DNA of 64,000 nucleotides from Aerococcus viridans (GTDB lineage Bacteria > Bacillota > Bacilli > Lactobacillales > Aerococcaceae): NCBI RefSeq assembly GCF_001543285.1, contig NZ_CP014164.1, positions 434,001-498,000 on the forward strand, in the 5' to 3' direction. A program made the position numbers and the translations under genes. The notes below the pieces were generated by a model, which saw only the letters and a program-made list of their open reading frames with translations, had not been told where the DNA came from and did no database searches. Of the stretch, positions 45,301 to 52,750 are shown piece after piece (the stretch's first letter is position 1; every line of letters begins with the position of its first letter).

Positions 45301-46333
45301 CATTAGCTAATTGCGCTTTAGCAGCATCTAATTGTGCTTGACTATCATCAATTGTAGCATGGGCATTCGCAATTTGATTAGCACCATCATTAATTTGTGC
45401 AGTGGCGTCAGCTACTTTAGTGTCTAATTGATTTTGTGCATCTTCAATTTCAGCTTGCCCATCAATTAATTGTTGTTTGGCATCATCTAGTTGTGCTTGT
45501 CCATCTGCCAATTTCTTCTTGGCATCATCAATTTGTTTTTGGCCATCATCAATTTCCGATTGATAATCATTTTTAATTGTTTCAAGACGATTTTCTGGTT
45601 GGTTTGCTAAGGCAGTATCTAAATCATCTTTGTGGACTTGAAGTCTTTCAGTGTAAGTGTCTGAGTAAGGATCGACATCAATTAAATCATCGAATCGTAG
45701 TCGAGCTAGCATGTAGACATCTGAATCAAACGCAGATTCAGGTACAATCGCGTAACCCTTTAAGGCGCCAGTTCCGGCTGTAGAAGCACCTCGGTTTAGA
45801 TTGGATAAAATTTCACCAGAATAAATAAAACCAACAATTTCATAGGTGTCTTCTTTTAGAACGGTATCACCAGAGGCATCTGCCTGTTCTGACAGGTAAA
45901 TTTTATCACCTATTTGATATTGATCATCAAAGCTTGCATCTATCGCTATTTCATTACTTGCTTTAGGTAATTGACCTTCCACTAATTCATAATCAGAGAT
46001 ATCTTCTCCCATTGAGAATACGCGAATAGCCGTATGGCTATCGTCAATAGTGACATCTTTTAAATAGCCATATTCAATATCTGCCAAGCCCGAGGTTTTA
46101 TCTAAGATCTCAACATCATCATCATCAATCCCCATTGAACCAATTACAGTAATATCTGAAACGTTTAACTCGTCAAAATAATGTTTACCAGTTGCTCGCA
46201 TATTTGGTCCAGTGACTTTTAAACCAATTAAGGCAAAAGAACCTATCAACATTAACCCCATGATAGAGAAAAATCTACCCTTTGATTTAATGATTGATTT
46301 TCGAATATCCTTCCATAACATTTTCTTTTTCAT
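42380..46333 (-). CDS. FtsX-type ABC permease with giant coiled-coil domain
   Basis: 1317 residues. An N-terminal helix (GRFFSIMGLMLIGSFALIGL) is followed by an extracellular MacB-PCD-like domain (to ~245). A long coiled coil (about 255-755) is rich in Ala/Gln/Leu/Asp with motifs such as DGQAQLDDAK. Then come a three-helix FtsX domain, a second extracellular domain (~940-1190) and a final three-helix FtsX domain with GILVGFGIGELLHQYI. This suits mechanotransmission-type or export systems acting on cell-envelope or peptide substrates. It is paired with the ATPase gene 13 bp upstream. Substrate unknown. Confidence 0.88.
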   Translation of the reverse strand: MKKKMLWKDIRKSIIKSKGRFFSIMGLMLIGSFALIGLKVTGPNMRATGKHYFDELNVSDITVIGSMGIDDDDVEILDKTSGLADIEYGYLKDVTIDDSHTAIRVFSMGEDISDYELVEGQLPKASNEIAIDASFDDQYQIGDKIYLSEQADASGDTVLKEDTYEIVGFIYSGEILSNLNRGASTAGTGALKGYAIVPESAFDSDVYMLARLRFDDLIDVDPYSDTYTERLQVHKDDLDTALANQPENRLETIKNDYQSEIDDGQKQIDDAKKKLADGQAQLDDAKQQLIDGQAEIEDAQNQLDTKVADATAQINDGANQIANAHATIDDSQAQLDAAKAQLANGQATLDEKWHQLQDGKAKLSQVKKQLNDSQSQLTAARSQLDQGQTAIANGYSQLAEKKAQINSAEAEIAKGKETLNNKQAEYDNKYSEYTKNLNALEEKQADYEAKASQVANAQNQLDQNNQELANGKANYEKGIQALTKQITSLQNKLDAGDLNEADTAELQAQIADLQEKLDASQSEYESFMNSTYTPGMAKIEASQAELDQQKSALESAKSQLNAGQVQLNSAKAQLDTANKQLSDGNAALSSNQAKIDDGKAQIEAATASLSENEALLQEKEAAYQDGLSKYNAGIQSYNDGLNTYYEGLAQWTAGVETLDKKSAEYQANVDKLAAAKAELADKEAELAQAEYQLATESADAEAQIADAKESLAEGQAEYEDKAAEFAKTKADAEDEIADKEDELAEAQEMVDNLSLPTYSVNSRREIPGSEGYKIYSTISNIVDSLANIFPIFLYFIAALVTFTTMTRFVDEERTKSGTLKALGYDDQDVIKKFTFYGLTASLSGTILGIILGHTLLPYIVYNAYSASYTLPPIELHFHWAISLVAILLALLAAVLPAYLVAKRELQEQPAQLLLPKAPSAGSKILLERITPIWNRMSFTHKVTARNIFRYKQRMLMTIFGVAGATALLFSGLSVQSSIGEINQRQFGELIHYDMIVAENDYVSDQQNDEIKDTLSSQDIDQFGEVAYQELTTVGGKQNDTQDITLISPENLDEFSDYIQLTERGSDETLNLPDDGVVISERLATLVDAEVGDTITLQDTNGKDREMKVSGITEMYIGHFVFASPQVYESIYGEDYQSNAYLVNLKDDSINNTENQAAKFIELDGVAGVVQNTTLMNQIDTIVHSLDKIMTVLIVVAGLLGIVILYNLTNINVSERMRELSTIKVLGFFDNEVTLYIYRETIVLTALGILVGFGIGELLHQYIIRIVPPADVMFNPALAATSFIVPAVIIGSITAVLAYIIYKRLQHVDMLEALKSVD

Positions 46334-46346
46334 GTTTATTTGTCAC

Positions 46347-47048
46347 CTACCATTCGATATCTGAGATATTTTCAGGTGCATCGTTTACTTCAATGGATTC
46401 CACTGTAGCGTTACGCATGTGAATAACTCTATCAGCAATAGGTGCAATGGCTGCATTATGTGTCACAATAACTACAGTGGCACCGTTCTTGCGACTCATA
46501 TCTTGTAAAATTTGTAAGACTTGTTTACCTGTTTCAAAGTCTAAAGCACCTGTTGGCTCATCACATAGTAAGATTTTTGGTTTTTTAGCAACCGCTCTAG
46601 CGATCGAAACGCGTTGTTGCTCACCACCGGATAATTGTGCAGGGAAGTTATTGATACGCTCACCTAAACCTACACCCTCTAATACCTCGATAGGATCACT
46701 CGCATCTTTAACTATTTCAGAAGCCAACTCTACATTCTCCTTAGAAGTCAAGTTAGGCACTAAATTATAAAATTGAAATACGAAACCGACATCCTCTCGG
46801 CGGTATTTAGTTAATTGCTTTTTGTTGTAAGAAGAGATGTCATTGCCATCAATGATGACCTGACCTTCATCATTTGTGTCCATTCCACCAAGAATATTTA
46901 ACATTGTAGACTTTCCGGCACCGGATGACCCTAAAATAATGGCTAATTCACCTTTTTCAATTGAAAAATTCACATCATTATTCGCAGTGATGACATTCTC
47001 ACCCATTTTATAATGTTTAGAACTATTAATAACCTCTATGTAACTCAT
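46347..47048 (-). CDS. ABC transporter ATPase (MacB/LolD type)
   Basis: 233 residues from ATG 47048. Walker A LGSSGAGKSTMLNILGG, Q-loop FVFQFYNLVPNLT, signature LSGGEQQRVSIARA, Walker B ILLCDEPTGALD, and switch His VTHN. This is the MacB/LolD/FtsE class that partners FtsX permeases, here the downstream 1317-residue protein. AAGGAAGG places the start at 47048 and not at the upstream in-frame ATGs. Confidence 0.92.
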   Translation of the reverse strand: MSYIEVINSSKHYKMGENVITANNDVNFSIEKGELAIILGSSGAGKSTMLNILGGMDTNDEGQVIIDGNDISSYNKKQLTKYRREDVGFVFQFYNLVPNLTSKENVELASEIVKDASDPIEVLEGVGLGERINNFPAQLSGGEQQRVSIARAVAKKPKILLCDEPTGALDFETGKQVLQILQDMSRKNGATVVIVTHNAAIAPIADRVIHMRNATVESIEVNDAPENISDIEW

Positions 47049-47079
47049 TTTCATTTCCTTCCTTATAAATATAAAATGA

Positions 47080-47099
47080 TTGTCCAAGTAAATGGACAA
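47080..47099. promoter_or_regulatory. inverted-repeat operator, probable TetR site
   Basis: TTGTCCA-6 nt-TGGACAA, perfect 7-bp arms, 32 bp upstream of the ATPase start, between it and the divergent TetR gene. A related half site TTGTGCA lies near 47134. Confidence 0.65.
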
Positions 47100-47227
47100 C
47101 GTGTTGATTTATTTACTTGAAGAGTATATAATGATTGTGCAAGAGATTCAATAAACAAAATACAAAAAAGTGTTGATTTTATAACGAAAATTGTCAATTA
47201 ATTTATTCAAAGAAAGTAGGATAATCA

Positions 47228-47812
47228 ATGAGCCGGAAGATGGAAACAAAAGAAAGAATAAAAGCAGCCTTTATTGATTTAGTACATGAAAAGGGATTTG
47301 AAGCGATGACAGTGAGTGATATTGCCAGAAGATGTGCCATCAATCGTGGAACCTTTTATCTGCATTATGTAGACAAGTATGACTTAATGAATAAGTTAGA
47401 AGAAGAAGTGATGTTTGACCTAGAGGCGATTATTTTAAAGGATTCGGGTCAAAAAGAAGACGAAGAATCTTTAGAATTGATTCCTTATGATGAAATTTTA
47501 GAAGCCTTAGTTTATGTTAAAGGTGAGTTTGACTTTGTAAAAGCGATTGCCAGCCCAGGTGGGGATCCCAATTTCATGCAAACCTTAAAGTCTATTATTG
47601 GACAACTGATTGATATAAAGGTGAAGCAGTCTAATCGAGTTAAGTTTGAGAAACTAGACGTTCCTGAAGACTATGCGATTGAAATCTTACTATCATCAAT
47701 TGTGGGGATTATGACTTTGTGGATCAAAAAAGATGGAAAAGAGTCACCGGAAGAAATTGCGCATATGATTACCAAAGCAAAACTATTGTCGCCATATGAA
47801 TTGTTGTTATAG
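47228..47812 (+). CDS. TetR-family repressor
   Basis: 194-residue regulator with the N-terminal HTH: KERIKAAFIDLVHEKGFEAM, then TVSDIARRCAINRGTFYLHY. The C-terminal domain (TetR_C type with HMITKAKLLSPYELLL end) binds an unknown ligand. It is divergent from the ABC exporter, with a palindrome between them, so local repression is likely. Confidence 0.9.
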   Translation: MSRKMETKERIKAAFIDLVHEKGFEAMTVSDIARRCAINRGTFYLHYVDKYDLMNKLEEEVMFDLEAIILKDSGQKEDEESLELIPYDEILEALVYVKGEFDFVKAIASPGGDPNFMQTLKSIIGQLIDIKVKQSNRVKFEKLDVPEDYAIEILLSSIVGIMTLWIKKDGKESPEEIAHMITKAKLLSPYELLL

Positions 47813-47875
47813 ATAGATATTTGGAAAAATGGGCGGCCATTTATTGGTTAAATTGTTTGGAAGAAAAAAGTATCA

Positions 47876-47916
47876 AAAATAAAGTCAGTGAACCATAATA
47901 AATGTTCTCACTGACT
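47876..47916 (-). terminator. terminator for the truncated hydrolase (reverse strand)
   Basis: AGTCAGTGA/TCACTGACT, 16-nt loop, with TTTATTTTTG on the reverse side. It could also stop tetR transcription. Confidence 0.65.
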
Positions 47917-47928
47917 CTATAGTCGTAA

Positions 47929-48297
47929 TTAATGGATATGTTGACTAAAGAAATTAAGTTGATCAAGGTTACATTTTCTAGCAATAGATGATTTTTGATC
48001 GATGTGAAATACATGATTTAGTTCAGAACCATCAGGGTTTCGATAGATTTTAAAGTAGACTTCATTCCCTTTAGAAATTAAAAATTGGCCAAACTGGATA
48101 CCACTTTCTTTCAAGAAATCATGGCTTGAAGTCATGACAAAAGCGGGCGGAAAATTTGAGGTGATATATTGTTCAACGGGTAACTGAGCTTTCAATTGAT
48201 CAGACATTTTTCTATCAAGGTAATAAGGGAAATCATCAGCTGAACCGATATTATTGCCGATGTAATAGGCACCACAACTTAGACCAACAGCGTTAAA
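47929..48297 (-). pseudogene. alpha/beta-hydrolase (esterase) C-terminal fragment
   Basis: About 122 residues matching the end of an alpha/beta-hydrolase_3 type esterase. GLSCGAYYIGNNIG is followed by PPAFVMTSSHDFLKESG with the catalytic Asp, and later NHVFHI with the His. The N-terminal part with the HGG and GxSxG nucleophile is gone. The frame runs directly into IS200 tnpA sequence at 48298, so the gene is disrupted. Confidence 0.75.
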
Positions 48298-48474
48298 GGG
48301 GTGGCCATTTATGGACACCTAGTTATTTCATGGCAACAGTAGGCAGTATGTCTAAAGAAACGGTCAAAAAGTATATAGAAAATCGATTAACGGAATACAA
48401 TGACGGTCGCCCTAGAACTTGATTCATCCATGTAATGAATTACACGGTTTTCTCAAGGGGCGACTTTAAATAAA
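48298..48474 (+). mobile_element. IS200 tnpA 3'-end remnant (copy 3)
   Basis: Matches the last 40 codons of tnpA (GGHLWTPSYFMATVGSMSKE, including the catalytic Tyr), the CCATGTAAT hairpin and the right end GGGGCGACTTTAAATAAA. The 5' two thirds are missing at the junction with the hydrolase fragment. Confidence 0.88.
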
Positions 48475-48493
48475 AATGTTATAGATCTAACAC

Positions 48494-48540
48494 AACCACC
48501 AACGACTTAGTGCATACTAGCTTGTTGGTGGTTTTTATTT
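48494..48540 (+). terminator. forward terminator
   Basis: AACCACCAAC / GTTGGTGGTT, 20-nt loop, TTTATTTTG. It may have belonged to a gene lost at the IS remnant. Confidence 0.75.
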
Positions 48541-48552
48541 TGCCATAACCAA

Positions 48553-48597
48553 TAAAAATAAGCCGTGATTCCCGGGGTAGTGGGTTTCACGGCTTTT
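48553..48597 (-). terminator. terminator of the DUF1232 gene (reverse strand)
   Basis: AAGCCGTGA/TCACGGCTT stem; on the reverse strand followed by ATTTTTATT. Confidence 0.75.
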
Positions 48598-48615
48598 AGG
48601 GGTAGGTATTTTAAT

Positions 48616-48915
48616 CTAGTTGATCACTTTGTTTGGATCAAAGTCGGTGTGTGTATTGGCTGTTTGCGTAGCCTGTTTTTCGTTGTAGTTATCTAATAAG
48701 GACATGGCAATCGTCGTCAAGACACCAATTACAGCTGCATCATCCACAAATCCCAAAGGACCGAAGATATCTGGTAAGACATCAGCTGGGAAGACGGTAT
48801 AAGCGAGTGCTAATCCAGTAATCGCCTTGATGTAGGTAGGTGTTTCCTTATTAAATAAGGCTTTGGCGAACTTGCTCAAGGTCATTTTTGATGTTTGTTT
48901 CATTGCGCACATCAT
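48616..48915 (-). CDS. DUF1232 (YkvA-like) membrane protein
   Basis: 99 residues with the DUF1232 core: KAITGLALAYTVFPADVLPD, then GPLGFVDDAAVIGVL, which forms a hydrophobic hairpin. Role unknown; YkvA homologues are small membrane-associated proteins. GGAGAAAGG precedes ATGATG at 48915. Monocistronic. Confidence 0.85.
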   Translation of the reverse strand: MMCAMKQTSKMTLSKFAKALFNKETPTYIKAITGLALAYTVFPADVLPDIFGPLGFVDDAAVIGVLTTIAMSLLDNYNEKQATQTANTHTDFDPNKVIN

Positions 48916-48977
48916 CCTTTCTCCTGTCTATATATTAATGGGAAAAAGGGGTAGATGTATCCGTCCTAAGACCTAAT

Positions 48978-49475
48978 TTAGGCACTTAACTTCGTTAAAT
49001 CTAGGAACATAATTTGCATGTCTACATAACGACCGTCTTTCACTTGGAAACCGCCTGGAATCGTACCCACAATTTCAAAGCCAAATTTCTCGTAAGTATG
49101 GATAGCAGCCTTGTTTTCGGCCACAACCGCATTAAACTGAATTCCTCTAAAACCGCGTGCTTTAGCCGTTTCAATGGATTTTGCTACCAAGTCATTGATT
49201 AAACCTTGACCCCGGAAGGCTTTATTCACTGCGTAAGTCCCGTTGGCTACGTGACTTGCCCGACCTTCATTATTTGCTTTAATTAGGTAGTAGCCAGCAA
49301 TCTGATCATCTACCAACAAGACGTTAACTTGGTCATAAGCAGCCAGTTTCTTCTCAAAGGCGGCGCTTGAATAGAGGTCTAAACCAGGGAAGGCGACACC
49401 GTCCACCAAAATATCGTTCCATATTTCTCTAAGAACTTCCGTGTCGACTTGTGTGTAATTTTTAAAAGTTTCCAT
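48978..49475 (-). CDS. GNAT-family N-acetyltransferase
   Basis: 165-residue acetyltransferase. The acetyl-CoA site is in VNKAFRGQGLINDLVAKSIE, with a typical beta-bulge and the end HTYEKFGFEIVGTIPGGF. The substrate is not predictable. GGAGGCC precedes the ATG at 49475. Confidence 0.88.
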   Translation of the reverse strand: METFKNYTQVDTEVLREIWNDILVDGVAFPGLDLYSSAAFEKKLAAYDQVNVLLVDDQIAGYYLIKANNEGRASHVANGTYAVNKAFRGQGLINDLVAKSIETAKARGFRGIQFNAVVAENKAAIHTYEKFGFEIVGTIPGGFQVKDGRYVDMQIMFLDLTKLSA

Positions 49476-49712
49476 ACTTTTAGGCCTCCTATGAATTTGT
49501 ATCGCATTCCCTTATTATACCCATACCAATCATATGCTTACAATAGTCCGTAAAAAATAGCATTCTTTAGAAAGACGATATGCCATCTATGGTTATGGTA
49601 GGTAAAGCATAAGACCGAAGGCTTAACTTTTTTAACTATTGTTCAAAAGTACCTCAAATTGAAAGGGTTGACATTCCTTTAAAAGATTGTTTGAATAGAG
49701 TTAATTCATAGA

Positions 49713-49788
49713 GACATTTGGGGTGCTGTGACAGCTGAGAATATACCCATGGAACCTGATACAGTTAATACTGGCGAAGGAAAATGTA
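49713..49788 (+). promoter_or_regulatory. TPP riboswitch (THI box)
   Basis: ACATTTGGGGTGCTGTGACA, GCTGAGAATATACCC, GGAACCTGATACAGTTAATA and CTGGCGAAGGAAAATGT form the conserved TPP aptamer with closing pairs ACATTT/AAATGT-like. It is followed by a terminator and the thiMED operon. Confidence 0.96.
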
Positions 49789-49856
49789 GTAAATATTGTC
49801 AAAAATATGATTCATTTGGCTTTTTGCCTTGCTATCATTCATTTGGACGACTATTT

Positions 49857-49897
49857 CCCCCTTTTGTCGAATACTGACAGGAAAGGGGGCTTTTTTG
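49857..49897 (+). terminator. TPP riboswitch terminator
   Basis: CCCCCTTT/AAAGGGGG stem with inner GTC/GAC, followed by TTTTTTG; 87 bp before thiM. Confidence 0.88.
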
Positions 49898-49983
49898 TTT
49901 TCCAAAAGATAACTAGATAATTGAACACCGATGATATTTCACCATAATGATTTAAAAGATGCGATATTGAAAGGATTTAAAAG

Positions 49984-50823
49984 ATGACAATCGATTTATA
50001 TACATTAAAAGCTTTACCAACTTACGATAACCCCTTCCCATTAGCTAAAAGTCCGCTAATCCAGTGCTTGACCAATACTGTGACGGTGGAATCAGTGGCC
50101 AACGCCTTACTATATGTGGGGGCGGCACCAGTCATGGCAGACCAGGCGGATGAGATGGAAGTTTTCTTCAACCAAAACGACGGGGCCTTGATCAATATTG
50201 GGAGTTTATCGCCTGAAAAAATCCGCAACATTTTATTGGCTGCTAGAACAGCTGACGAAACAGACACGCCTTTCGTGCTGGATTTAGTAGGGGTTTCAGC
50301 CAGTCCCTTGCGTAACGACTTAGCCCAAGAAATCAGTGCATCCACACCCGATGTCATCAAGGGAAACTTATCTGAAATGCGGACCTTCTGTGGTTTAGGA
50401 TCAACAGGACGAGGCGTTGATGCAGGGGCCGATGATCAAAGCGAGGCAGCCTTAGTAGAACTAGGCCAAGCCATGCAAGAATGGGTGTCAGACCATGCCG
50501 GCACAACGCTACTAGCAACGGGACCAGTAGACGTGGTCGCTGACGCATCAGGCATTTACTACTTGAAAAATGGCGTAGACAATCTTGGTCGCTTTACTGG
50601 GACAGGAGACATTGTCGGTGCCTTGACCACAGCCTTATTAGGAGCAGGTCAACCCGTCCTAGACGCGGTGATTTTAGCAGTATCTTACTTCAATTTATGT
50701 GGTGAAAAAGCAGACGCAACAACAAGAGGCCTAGCCGATTTTAGACAAGCAACATTGAATAACCTATCCCTATTGTTACAAGACGATGAATGGTTAACAG
50801 GTATCAAGGGAGGCCAACTATAA
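49984..50823 (+). CDS. thiM: hydroxyethylthiazole kinase
   Basis: 279-residue kinase of the thiazole salvage branch. It has SPLIQCLTNTVTVESVANALL (two parts of one motif), VLDLVGVSASPLR, DVIKGNLSEM and the active-site anion hole GRFTGTGDIVGAL. First gene of thiM-thiE-thiD under the TPP riboswitch; the stop overlaps the thiE start by one base. Confidence 0.95.
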   Translation: MTIDLYTLKALPTYDNPFPLAKSPLIQCLTNTVTVESVANALLYVGAAPVMADQADEMEVFFNQNDGALINIGSLSPEKIRNILLAARTADETDTPFVLDLVGVSASPLRNDLAQEISASTPDVIKGNLSEMRTFCGLGSTGRGVDAGADDQSEAALVELGQAMQEWVSDHAGTTLLATGPVDVVADASGIYYLKNGVDNLGRFTGTGDIVGALTTALLGAGQPVLDAVILAVSYFNLCGEKADATTRGLADFRQATLNNLSLLLQDDEWLTGIKGGQL

Positions 50824-51449
50824 TGGATTACAGTTTATACCTAGTCACAGCGGGTTTTGATTACCAAGAAGACGCCTTTTTACAAGTGGTTGAAGACGCG
50901 GTCAAGGCGGGGGTTACTTTGGTTCAATTCCGGGACAAAACGGCAACCAGCCGCGATGCTTACGCCTTAGCCCAAAAATTGAAAGCCATCACTGACCGAT
51001 ATGATGTGCCTTTGATCATCAACGACCGAGTGGACTTAGCGCTAGCGGTGGACGCAGCGGGTGTCCATATTGGCGACGACGAATTGCCGGTTGACGTGGT
51101 TCGGAAACTCATCGGGCCAGACAAAATTTTAGGGGTCTCAACCAAAACCTTAGCGCGGGCAGAAGAAGCCTACCAACAAGGGGCGGACTATTTGGGTGTC
51201 GGGGCCATCTTCCCAACAACCACTAAGGATTCTAGCCTAGTGACAGTAGAAACTTTACAGACGATCACCAGCCAAGTAGCCATCCCTGTTGTCGCAATTG
51301 GCGGCATCCACCTGGACAATATCAAAACATTATCCGGAAGTGGGATTGCGGGCATTTCGGTGGTTTCTGAAATTATGTTGGCAGATTCGGTGACACAACG
51401 CGTAAGGGACTTAAAAGCTGAAGTAGCAGATATGTTGGAGGTGGACTAA
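50823..51449 (+). CDS. thiE: thiamine-phosphate synthase
   Basis: 208-residue barrel enzyme that couples HMP-PP and thiazole phosphate. Key segments are TLVQFRDK, LIINDRVDLALAVDAAGVHI, ADYLGVGAIFPTTTK and VAIGGIHLDNI. ATG 50823 is set by GGGAGG in the end of thiM. An in-frame upstream ATG at 50790 lies inside thiM. Confidence 0.96.
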   Translation: MDYSLYLVTAGFDYQEDAFLQVVEDAVKAGVTLVQFRDKTATSRDAYALAQKLKAITDRYDVPLIINDRVDLALAVDAAGVHIGDDELPVDVVRKLIGPDKILGVSTKTLARAEEAYQQGADYLGVGAIFPTTTKDSSLVTVETLQTITSQVAIPVVAIGGIHLDNIKTLSGSGIAGISVVSEIMLADSVTQRVRDLKAEVADMLEVD

Positions 51450-52274
51450 ATGGTAAATTCAACACCACAAGTAGTGACAATCGCTGGGTCTGACTCAGGT
51501 GGGGGTGCAGGCATTCAAGCCGACTTGAAAACTTTCCAAGCTCGCAAAGCCTTTGGTATGTCGATTGTGGTCGCCTTGACTGCCCAAAACACCCTAGGCG
51601 TCCAATCGGCCTTACCGGTACCCTTGGACTTTATCGATGCACAATTTGCCTCATTGAAAGCGGACTTCAAAATCGGCGCTGTCAAAACAGGCATGTTATT
51701 TAACGGGGCTTATGTAGAGAATGTGGTTAAAAATCTGAAAGAGGTAGACTTTGGACCTTTAATCGTTGACCCAGTCATGGTGGCTAAGGGTGGTCATCAA
51801 TTGTTGGACCAAGACGCCGTAGACGCCATTCGAAATAAATTACTCCCTCTTGCGACCTTAGTCACACCAAATATTCCAGAAGCAGAAATCATCGCTGACA
51901 TGACCATCGAATCAGAAGCGGATATGTTGGCGGCGGGACTGAAGATACAAAGATACGGGGCTAAAAACGTGATTGTCAAAGGGGGCCATTCAAAAGCAGA
52001 ACGGGCCAGAGACTTAGTTCTCTTTGAAAACGGGGAACAATTATGGCTGTCTAGTCCACGGGTCAATACAGAAAACACCCATGGGACTGGGGATACCTTG
52101 TCAGCCGCAATCGCAGCCGAATTGGCTAAAGGAACTGACTTGAAGGACGCCATCATTATCGGTAAGCAATTTATCCAGGGTGCCATCGCAGACGGAATCG
52201 ACGTCGGCCATGGACACGGACCAACCAACCACTGGGCAGACTTGTCAGAGGATGTAGTCGTTGAAAGTGAATAA
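51450..52274 (+). CDS. thiD: hydroxymethylpyrimidine (phosphate) kinase
   Basis: 274-residue ribokinase-like enzyme making HMP-PP. TIAGSDSGGGAGIQADLKTF, VDPVMVAKGG, TPNIPEAEII and NTHGTGDTLSAAIAAELAKG are all present. It starts directly after the thiE stop with RBS GGAGG. With thiM and thiE it completes HMP/thiazole salvage. No de novo thiC/thiG genes are in the window. Confidence 0.95.
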   Translation: MVNSTPQVVTIAGSDSGGGAGIQADLKTFQARKAFGMSIVVALTAQNTLGVQSALPVPLDFIDAQFASLKADFKIGAVKTGMLFNGAYVENVVKNLKEVDFGPLIVDPVMVAKGGHQLLDQDAVDAIRNKLLPLATLVTPNIPEAEIIADMTIESEADMLAAGLKIQRYGAKNVIVKGGHSKAERARDLVLFENGEQLWLSSPRVNTENTHGTGDTLSAAIAAELAKGTDLKDAIIIGKQFIQGAIADGIDVGHGHGPTNHWADLSEDVVVESE

Positions 52275-52285
52275 AAAATAAGAAA

Positions 52286-52347
52286 AAGGACCTAGACTAG
52301 GGACGAAAATGCAAACGCACCGTTCAAATCTGGGTCCTTATTTATTT
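52286..52347 (+). terminator. thi operon terminator
   Basis: AAGGACCTAGA pairs with TCTGGGTCCTT (one wobble/mismatch) over a long loop, followed by ATTTATTT. Confidence 0.55.
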
Positions 52348-52516
52348 AAAGTCACCCCTTACTAAATGTGATTTTTATCCTGATTTTAGGGCTCCTTTTC
52401 TTCCCAGGGTAGCTTTTTCTCACTTTTTTATCATTATCCTTTAATTAAGTGTTGCAATCTTGACCTTTTTAGTATAAATTAAAAATATATTAGAAAACGA
52501 AAGAGGCATCTCATTA

Positions 52517-52579
52517 TGTTAAGTACAACACAAAATAATAAGCATATTGTCATTATTATTATTGATTCTAGGACTTAGG
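52517..52579 (+). CDS. Ile-rich leader peptide (attenuator)
   Basis: A 20-codon ORF, MLSTTQNNKHIVIIIIDSRT, with AAAGAGG upstream. It holds five Ile codons and one Val within six residues (IVIIII), the hallmark of ribosome-stalling leader peptides in branched-chain amino acid operons. It precedes a terminator (52639-52668) and a LivJ-type binding-protein gene. Within the leader RNA, TAGGAC (52569-52574) can pair with GTCCTA (52606-52611). ATGGGA (52630-52635) can pair with TCCCAT (52644-52649), which would block the terminator stem. The exact switching order is inference. Confidence 0.7.
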
Positions 52580-52638
52580 GAATTCGGCAGCAGCCAATTT
52601 CATATGTCCTATTTGTGTTGAAACACTAGATGGGACGT

Positions 52639-52668
52639 AAGCTTCCCATTTAGGGAGGCTTTTTTTAT
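52639..52668 (+). terminator. attenuator terminator before the LivJ-like gene
   Basis: AAGCTTCCC/GGGAGGCTT (9 bp, one G-U), 5-nt loop, then TTTTTT. It lies 82 bp before the gene start with no stop of an ordinary gene upstream, so it must be an attenuator. Confidence 0.85.
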
Positions 52669-52750
52669 TGGTATAAGCAAATTTTTAGTCTACTTGATAA
52701 AGGTTTGTATTGTTGGTATTTATTGGTTGGGTTTGTTTTAGGAGGAAAAT

